A DNA stretch of 64,000 nucleotides, from assembly GCA_037954235.1 (NCBI GenBank), contig JBBMOA010000004.1, forward strand, positions 16,487,101-16,551,100. Reading direction: 5' to 3'. The stretch comes from Aulostomus chinensis (Eukaryota; Chordata; Actinopteri; Syngnathiformes; Aulostomidae). How positions within the stretch are numbered: the stretch's first letter is position 1; every line of letters begins with the position of its first letter. Made by a program: the position numbers and the translations under genes. A model generated the notes under the pieces. The model was not told where the DNA came from and did no database searches. It saw only the letters and a program-made list of their open reading frames with translations. Below, one piece after another: positions 60,882-64,000 of the stretch.

Positions 60882-61692
60882 CTGGGCATGGGGGAAGCAA
60901 GCTAAGGACGTCAATCGGACCATTGTTCAGTAATGCTGTCTCTGGAACATGGCCGCCTCCTGTCACAGACTACCTGGTCTTGACCGCCTCAAAAGCCCTG
61001 TGAGCTCTCAGGACAAGATCACCTCGGGCCAAAGGCTGAACCAGCAGTCTGTTAGTGTTGGTCCTGCAAATAATGATTATTTTATCTTGACTTCTCATTT
61101 TATTAAGCCATCAAATAAATGTAGCTCCATCAACTATACCCCCCAGAGAAACAAATGGAAATTTTGGCGGACAAGACTCAGGCTGGGACTCTCATGAAAC
61201 CTGAAATTTGGAAAAAAAAGTCTCACCACGTAAAGTTTGATTTATGGGAAAATATCAAAGCACAGTCTTCATAGTACCTCATCACCAAGTTCTTGAGGTG
61301 TTTCTGACCAAATTTGAGATGGATCTGGTTGACGAAATATTCCGTAGAGTGAGAAAAACTGTAATTTCCTGCTGCCACCAGGTGGCACTACAACTAATTT
61401 GCCTCAATATGTAATTACTTCATCCTTGGCCCATATTAAACCCCTCCCCCAAATTTGCTGAAAATCAACTCCCATAGTTCTTGACAACCCAGAACTCTTA
61501 GACTAAATCCAGAACATCATCTTTTCCCCAGGTCTCGTCCAGATCCCGGTCAGCATGTACCAGACTGTAGTGACCAGCCTCGCCCAGGGTAACAGACCTG
61601 TCCAGGTTGCCATGGCGCCTGTTGCCACACGTATAGACAACACTGTCACACTGGACGGCCAGGCGGTTGAGGTAGTGACCCTGGAGCAGTGA
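49273..61692 (+). CDS. nrf1: Nuclear respiratory factor 1 (NRF1), 11 coding exons, 503 aa
   Basis: Joined coding exons: 49273-49341, 49484-49628, 50204-50318, 50433-50559, 51170-51310, 54222-54380, 55175-55390, 55465-55563, 55705-55862, 58079-58200 and 61532-61692, in all 1512 nt including the stop. Every intron is GT-AG and the frame stays open. The protein matches remembered vertebrate NRF1 along its whole length, which is also about 503 aa. It has an acidic, Ser-rich N-terminus (about 33-60), a KKRKR nuclear localisation signal (86-90), the DNA-binding/dimerisation region (about 105-300) with the WWPEDIPWANVRSDVR block, and a Gln/Thr/Ala-rich activation region ending VVTLEQ. The family binds GCGCATGCGC-type sites as a dimer in the nucleus and activates respiratory-chain, mitochondrial transcription and many housekeeping genes. 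The start was chosen because MEEH...QTEHM is the conserved N-terminus and the ATG has G at -3 and G at +4. The identity is firm; exact exon 2 splicing is the weakest joint. Confidence 0.96.
49484..49628 (+). CDS. nrf1: nrf1 exon 3: codons 24-71 and first base of 72
   Basis: It follows acceptor ...TGTACGTAG and starts GTG CAT GTA ACC (VHVTT). It encodes the acidic serine cluster SMMSAEEDSTSSPDDD and then DEVTAHLAAA. The donor is GCCGCAG|GTGAGG. In mammalian NRF1 the matching serines are casein kinase 2 targets that promote DNA binding; the acidic context S-x-x-E/D is kept here. The intron before it is only 142 nt. It ends in phase 1, completed by GG at the start of exon 4. Confidence 0.93.
49890..50148. 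repeat. Direct-inverted-direct repeat triplet forming a 68-bp hairpin, nrf1 intron 3
   Basis: Unit 1 is 49890-49996, unit 2 (inverted) is 49991-50058, and unit 3 is 50056-50148. Units 1 and 3 both start ACAACCTTTGAGGG, run through a (GT)n tract and ATGAGCGTTTAGGATGATTG, and end AAAATAATGTTTTAT. Unit 2 is the reverse complement. Positions 49991-50058 pair perfectly with 50070-50137: 68 bp with an 11-nt loop. Unit 1 lacks 12 bp present in units 2 and 3 and has a longer (GT)n. A second, competing hairpin pairs 49962-49985 with 49991-50014 (24 bp, 5-nt loop) and, beyond a 12-nt bulge, about 28 bp more. The array fills nearly half of the 575-nt intron 3. Confidence 0.95.
50204..50318 (+). CDS. nrf1: nrf1 exon 4: nuclear localisation signal, residues 72-110
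   Basis: A strong acceptor (a long C/T tract ending CTCTCAG) precedes GGCCAGTAGGC. The exon encodes GPVGMAAAAAVATG, then KKRKRP (86-91), then HIFESNPSIRKRQQTRLLR. The basic blocks KKRKR and RKR match the NRF1 nuclear localisation signal, and the second half starts the DNA-binding region. The donor is CTGCTGAG|GTGAGC. The intron before this exon contains the inverted triplication described separately; its hairpin ends 66 nt before the exon. Confidence 0.96.
50433..50559 (+). CDS. nrf1: nrf1 exon 5: DNA-binding region, residues 110-152
   Basis: Acceptor TTTTGACAG gives G + AAACTGCGTGCC (R)KLRATLDEYTTRVGQQ, running to APLENV at 50559. The donor is AATGTG|GTGAGT. The residues look essentially identical to mammalian NRF1, as expected for the DNA-binding/dimerisation core. 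The 114-nt intron 4 before it is compact. Confidence 0.96.
50560..51169 (+). other. nrf1: nrf1 intron 5 (no feature seen)
   Basis: 610 nt of AT-rich intron sequence. I see no repeat family, gene or strong motif other than the splice sites. Confidence 0.7.
51170..51310 (+). CDS. nrf1: nrf1 exon 6: residues 153-199
   Basis: Acceptor TCTTTCTTCCCCTCCAG is followed by GTG AGG AAG (VRKYKGMMLEDLENALAEHA), then a less conserved linker (PAGGELASE), then LPPLTIDGIPVSVDKMTQ. The donor is ACCCAG|GTGAGG. The linker is where vertebrate NRF1 sequences usually vary; the flanks match the family. Confidence 0.96.
51385..51398 (+). promoter_or_regulatory. CTCF-type motif in nrf1 intron 6
   Basis: CCAGCAGAGGGCAG fits the CTCF core consensus CCASYAGRKGGCA at every position. 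Binding itself is not shown by the sequence. Confidence 0.5.
52900..53420 (+). repeat. Degenerate tandem/dispersed repeat with GGTCAAAGGTCA motifs
   Basis: Three diverged units share a segment like AATTTGGCACAGATGTCCAC, a GGGATT... stretch, and then a GTGGTCAAAGGTCA-like end (52961-52974; degenerate at about 53141-53159; 53391-53404). A related two-unit block lies outside the gene at about 43220-43440. This pattern is common in fish genomes. I do not assign a family name. Confidence 0.6.
54222..54380 (+). CDS. nrf1: nrf1 exon 7: residues 200-252
   Basis: Acceptor CTCTGTTTTTTAG precedes AQLRAFIPEMLKYSTGRGKP. The exon carries the hallmark tryptophan-rich WWPEDIPWANVRSDVR and ends EEQKQR. The donor is CAGAGG|GTGAGA. 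This is among the most conserved parts of the family, shared with fly erect wing (Ewg) and sea urchin P3A2 relatives. A (GT)n tract lies about 30-55 nt upstream of the acceptor. Confidence 0.97.
54689..55100. mobile_element. MITE-like element with 11-bp terminal inverted repeats, nrf1 intron 7
   Basis: TTAAAGGAACA at 54689-54699 is the exact reverse complement of TGTTCCTTTAA at 55090-55100. The interior contains AGCTAGCTTAGCACAATGAA and a second ATGCTAAGCTA block, as in non-autonomous repeats often seen in fish. No coding capacity is present, and no clear target-site duplication was found. It sits between exons 7 and 8, ending about 75 nt before exon 8. A related core (AGCTTAGCACAATGATTGG) lies in intron 10 at about 56325-56400. 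Confidence 0.6.
55175..55390 (+). CDS. nrf1: nrf1 exon 8: end of DNA-binding region, residues 253-324
   Basis: Acceptor CTCCTCTTCCTCAG precedes VSWTQALRTIVKNCYKQHGR, then EDLLYAFEDQQ, then a Thr/Ala/His-rich segment (VTTATTTQHHLATAQSIT), then HLVPSQTVVQTINNPDGTVS and LIQ. The Thr-rich segment is about six residues longer than in mammals, judged from memory of the family. The donor is ATCCAG|GTACGC. The intron after it is only 74 nt and stays open in this frame; reading on would add 43 residues before a stop at 55520-55522. Confidence 0.94.
55465..55563 (+). CDS. nrf1: nrf1 exon 9: activation region, residues 325-357
   Basis: Acceptor GTGAATTTTCTCAG precedes VGTGHTVATLADASELPGVT and then VAQVNYSTVTDGE. 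The frame here differs from the read-through frame of exon 8, so removal of intron 8 is required for the conserved sequence. The donor is GGAGAG|GTAACC. The exon is 99 nt, a multiple of three, so skipping it would keep the frame. Confidence 0.94.
55705..55862 (+). CDS. nrf1: nrf1 exon 10: activation region, residues 358-410
   Basis: Acceptor TGCCTCTGTAG precedes VEQNWATLQGGEMTIQTTQA and then SEATQAVASLAEAAVAASQE, ending TVTMALN plus AG (Ser split with the next exon). The donor is AACAG|GTGAGA. It is Gln/Thr/Ala-rich, as known for the NRF1 activation domain. The intron before it (55564-55704, 141 nt) holds a run of about 23 T. Confidence 0.95.
55863..58078 (+). other. nrf1: nrf1 intron 10
   Basis: 2.2 kb. 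Apart from the repeat-like stretch at 56320-56710 it holds (GT)n at about 57839-57862, a C-rich run at about 57300-57323, and the (GT)n tract at 58036-58056 that forms the acceptor region. No gene was seen. Confidence 0.6.
56320..56710. repeat. Possible repeat related to the intron 7 element, nrf1 intron 10
   Basis: TTAGCTTAGCACAATGATTG at about 56377-56396 matches the core of the intron 7 element, and TTAGCACAATG recurs at about 56692. The stretch between is GC-richer and open in two overlapping frames (about 100 and 95 codons). Their translations resemble no family I know, so I treat them as chance. Confidence 0.35.
58079..58200 (+). CDS. nrf1: nrf1 exon 11: activation region, residues 410-451
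   Basis: It reads (S)EAAAHAVATLAEATLQGGGQ, then IVLAETAAAVGALAGVQDAT(G). One residue is missing near IVLAE compared with mammals (IVLSGE, from memory). The acceptor is unusual: the expected pyrimidine tract is largely a (GT)n run (58036-58056) followed by GCGTGTGTGCGCGCATGTTG and then CAG. CTGAC at 58031-58035 is a possible branch point. The donor is CCACAG|GTACAT. At 122 nt, skipping would shift the frame. Confidence 0.93.
58961..58990. repeat. (TG)n microsatellite, nrf1 intron 11
   Basis: Fifteen TG units. Confidence 0.9.
60834..60880. repeat. (CA)n microsatellite, nrf1 intron 11
   Basis: CACACACACCCACACACA... about 22 CA units with one interruption. Confidence 0.9.
61140..61400 (+). repeat. 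Dispersed fish repeat fragment with CCACCAGGTGGCACT
   Basis: The segment CAGGCTGGGACTCTCATGAA followed by ACCTGAAATTTGG, and further on TGCTGCCACCAGGTGGCACT, is of a type I know as repeated in many fish genomes. CCACCAGGTGGCACT at 61375-61389 also fits a CTCF core. I do not name the family. It lies just before the last exon of nrf1. Confidence 0.45.
61532..61692 (+). CDS. nrf1: nrf1 exon 12: C-terminal codons 451-503 and stop
   Basis: Acceptor CATCTTTTCCCCAG precedes GTCTCGTCCAG (GLVQIPVSMYQTVVTSLAQG), then NRPVQVAMAPVATRI, ending GQAVEVVTLEQ and TGA at 61690-61692. This C-terminus is diagnostic for NRF1. The 3' UTR continues without a further splice site being obvious. Confidence 0.96.
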
Positions 61693-62663
61693 CTCCTCAG
61701 ACCCTGGAAGGAGTTTAAGACCTCTTGAACTCTCCTTTATCCTACTGTTTTCCAAGAAATCATGCTGTGTAATGTCAAATATATTTTTAAATGTACATCT
61801 GCAGGGGAAGTACAAGTGAGTTATAAATGCATCATTCTGTTTACTATGTAAAGAATCAATTTGTGTACCCCCCCCCAGTGTAGCTTCATGTGTGTCAGGG
61901 TTGTTTTTTGTTCTAGCTCAAGTATTTATTTCTTTACCATTAAGATGAACCAAAAAGCGCGGAAGGAAAGCCACCACCGTTTCACACGGTGTGTAACTCT
62001 CTCACTGTTGTTGGAATTTTGTTGTCATGTGTTGTTGGTTTTTTTGTTTTTTTGTGTGTGAGTATGTGTTTGTTTCTTTTTTTTTCTTTTTTCTTTTTTT
62101 TGTTGTTGTTTTTTTTAGGTGCCCTAGTCAATAATCACTCCTGTCTCTTGTGGCTTCACTCTATTCACATTAGCATGTAGCTCATTAGCCGTTTGCACTC
62201 CCATTAGATGATGAAGTATAAATTAGCGTGCCGTCATGTGCTCGTTCCTGTGCTGTCTCACTCCAGTCCGTGCACATGCCAAAATTTGAGAAGACTCAGG
62301 ATATACATCTACATATATATATAATTACTTCTTTTTTTTTTTCACTGCTGGATTGATGAACTAAAACTTCCAAAAGCAATTTTGTCGACTACATCTTTTT
62401 ACTGCCGGTGCATGAACAGGAGCGTCGCCTCGTTTTACTGTTAATATTTTCAACTCCTTTCCATGTCACTTAAGACTACTTGATGGTCCTTGTCATTTTG
62501 GGTTTTTGGTTTTTGTTTTTAATTGTTGTGGCTGGAAGTCGGTTGGACAGGAGCTCCGCAGTACTGCTACATCTTTCAACAGCTAACGGCTCAATTTTTT
62601 TTTTTTTTTTTTTTTGATGCAGTTGATTCGAATCTCTTCAAAAAGTGTGTATTTAAAAATTTC

Positions 62664-62669
62664 AATAAA
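62664..62669 (+). terminator. nrf1: AATAAA polyadenylation signal, proximal
   Basis: AATAAA 972 nt after the stop codon, with a GT/T-rich element about 45-60 nt downstream. Confidence 0.5.
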
Positions 62670-62997
62670 ATGGCTGCTGTTCACCATTCATACTCTCCCG
62701 TCCTCTTTTGACAAATTGTGGGGTTTTTTTTCCGCATCAATAGATACAAGAAATTTAAAAATCGGTCAATGTTTTGGTACTGAAGTTGCAATAAATCATG
62801 TTTTGTAATGTGACAGGGGTCTAAATTATCTATAATTTGTCTGTGCATATGTTTATTACATGTATAAAGGGGATCCCTCCCTCCTCTGATGCTTGAATTT
62901 GTCTTTTTTTTTTTAATTAAAGGAGTTTTTCCTTCATTTTCTTCCTTGTACAGATTGTAAAGCCCCTTGTGGAAAACTGATGTGTGATATTTGGCTA

Positions 62998-63003
62998 AAT
63001 AAA
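62998..63003 (+). terminator. nrf1: AATAAA polyadenylation signal, distal
   Basis: AATAAA 1306 nt after the stop codon, followed by a T-run at about 63033-63047. A further AATAAA lies between the two listed signals, at 62790-62795. Confidence 0.5.
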
Positions 63004-63020
63004 ATTTCCATGTCTTTATA

Positions 63021-64000
63021 CCTCATTTAGGCTTTTTTTTTTTTTTTGGTAAAATATATTGTACATTCACGATGTATAAGTATCAGCCCACATCCTTAGA
63101 GTGATCCTCTAATATGACAAATATACATATTTAGTCCTTCTCTTCGCAATCCAAAATTCTTCCAAAAAAGTAACTTACCATTAAAAAACAAAGATACACA
63201 TTTAAGAATCAGGAACCACTGTTTTATCTATTTATTTTTTTCGAATGACAACACATCATCACGTAGTTGAACAGTTTTAATTATTTTTGATGCATCGCAG
63301 TAGAAAAAAAAAAAAGGCACTTATGGCTTAATTCCATTTATTTGCATCACATTCAGGATCTTTTTATCCTACCCGTTTGCTTGCCATTTCCACCGCGTGA
63401 TTATAACCCTACCATGCTGCGAGTCAAATTCATTTTTAAATTGTAATAATTATTGGTCCCAGAAAAGGGGGACATTTCTGCTGTGAGCAGCAAAAGGGAA
63501 AGCAAAGAAAAAGCATTTAAAACACTACAAAAGAAAGTAAATATGCGATATACAGTAAATATAAGGAGATGTACAAAAAAATATATGGAGTGATGATAAT
63601 GATAATTTAATCGTTGTCCTAAAGGACCAATGTAGGACTTAAACTCATGCTATCCAGCCCTAGAAAGTGGCATGAAACTATGGAAATGGTGTAAAACGGC
63701 AAAAGAAATATACGGCATCTTTATATTAAAACTCGTTCACCTGTTTTCCTCAACTTCCCGGATGCCACTTGGCCCCTTATTTGCCACCAACCTCTCTAAC
63801 CTCCACGCTCTCCTCTACAGCTCCCCCCACCTTTCCTATCGTGACAGATAGGACCATGATTACATCATAAGCTGCCCGAACCTCCTCGGCTTTAAAGCCT
63901 GGGATTTGCTAGCAGGGACCTTCTGTTGCAGAGTAGAACAGAGAGAGAGAGAGAGAGAGAGAGAGAAGCGTTCAGGCCTTAATCTATCAGGCATCAGTGT
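63021..64000. other. Intergenic sequence downstream of nrf1
   Basis: AT-rich up to about 63720, then a more balanced, pyrimidine-rich stretch (63741-63900) and an (AG)n. No gene was seen. In human the miR-183/96/182 cluster lies downstream of NRF1 on the opposite strand; neither strand here contains those mature sequences. Confidence 0.55.
63939..63966. repeat. (AG)n microsatellite
   Basis: About 14 AG units in the intergenic sequence beyond nrf1. Confidence 0.95.

Larger units (their letters stand above)
58201..61531 (+). other. nrf1: nrf1 intron 11 (largest intron)
   Basis: 3.3 kb. It contains (GT)n at 58961-58990, CA-rich stretches at about 59446-59490 and 59687-59706, a C16 run at 59999-60014, (CA)n at about 60834-60880, and a dispersed repeat fragment at about 61140-61400. 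The stretches at about 59510-59630 and 60400-60620 are repeat-poor with balanced composition and could be regulatory. No exon was recognised. Confidence 0.55.
61693..63020 (+). other. nrf1: nrf1 3' UTR with three candidate polyadenylation signals
   Basis: From the stop codon the sequence is AT-rich, with T-runs at about 62070-62117 and 62596-62615. AATAAA occurs at 62664-62669, 62790-62795 and 62998-63003. The first is followed within about 50 nt by a GT/T-rich stretch (TTGTGGGGTTTTTTTT) and the third by a long T-run, both suited to cleavage. Which is used cannot be told from sequence, and more than one may be. The 3' end is therefore uncertain by about 350 nt. Confidence 0.65.

Noticed and set aside
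63021..64000. miR-183/96/182 cluster expected by synteny downstream of NRF1
   Set aside because: Neither strand contains the mature miRNA sequences; the cluster would lie beyond the window.

Overview
The window is vertebrate nuclear DNA, almost certainly from a teleost, probably a spiny-rayed fish. It is AT-rich and full of dinucleotide microsatellites. It carries interspersed repeats of types common in fish genomes, and one intron-split gene with compact fish-sized introns (down to 74 nt). Nothing bacterial, plasmid or phage-like was seen.

Layout: positions 1 to about 47,000 hold no protein-coding gene I can recognise. The open frames there are short, non-homologous or low-complexity. This stretch contains three same-orientation copies of one tRNA-headed repeat (1-120, about 7,605-7,905, 35,871-36,231), a separate tRNA-derived SINE (about 10,235-10,425), a ~620 bp foldback element (about 21,290-21,910), fragments of other dispersed repeats, and many simple repeats. 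Several blocks of balanced, microsatellite-poor sequence with homeodomain-like TAAT motifs look like conserved non-coding elements, but that is only an impression without an alignment.

From about 47,130 to 63,020 on the plus strand lies nrf1, the vertebrate nuclear respiratory factor 1 orthologue. A CpG-rich promoter with a non-coding first exon is followed by eleven coding exons (49,273-61,692). All eleven can be joined in frame by GT-AG introns. The product is 503 residues: an acidic N-terminus with a serine cluster, a KKRKR nuclear localisation signal, the NRF1 DNA-binding and dimerisation region, and a glutamine/threonine/alanine-rich activation region ending VVTLEQ. A 3' UTR with three possible polyadenylation signals follows, then about 1 kb of intergenic DNA.

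The most unusual structure is in nrf1 intron 3. Three copies of a ~90-107 bp unit lie direct-inverted-direct. They give a perfect 68-bp hairpin with an 11-nt loop ending 66 nt before the exon that encodes the nuclear localisation signal, and a competing second hairpin. Other points of note are an apparently shifted 5' splice site in exon 2 that removes three residues, a 74-nt intron 8 with no in-frame stop, a (UG)n tract in place of a pyrimidine tract at the intron 10 acceptor, and near-perfect DR1 nuclear-receptor motifs inside a degenerate repeat of intron 6. I did not find a clearly new multi-gene system.
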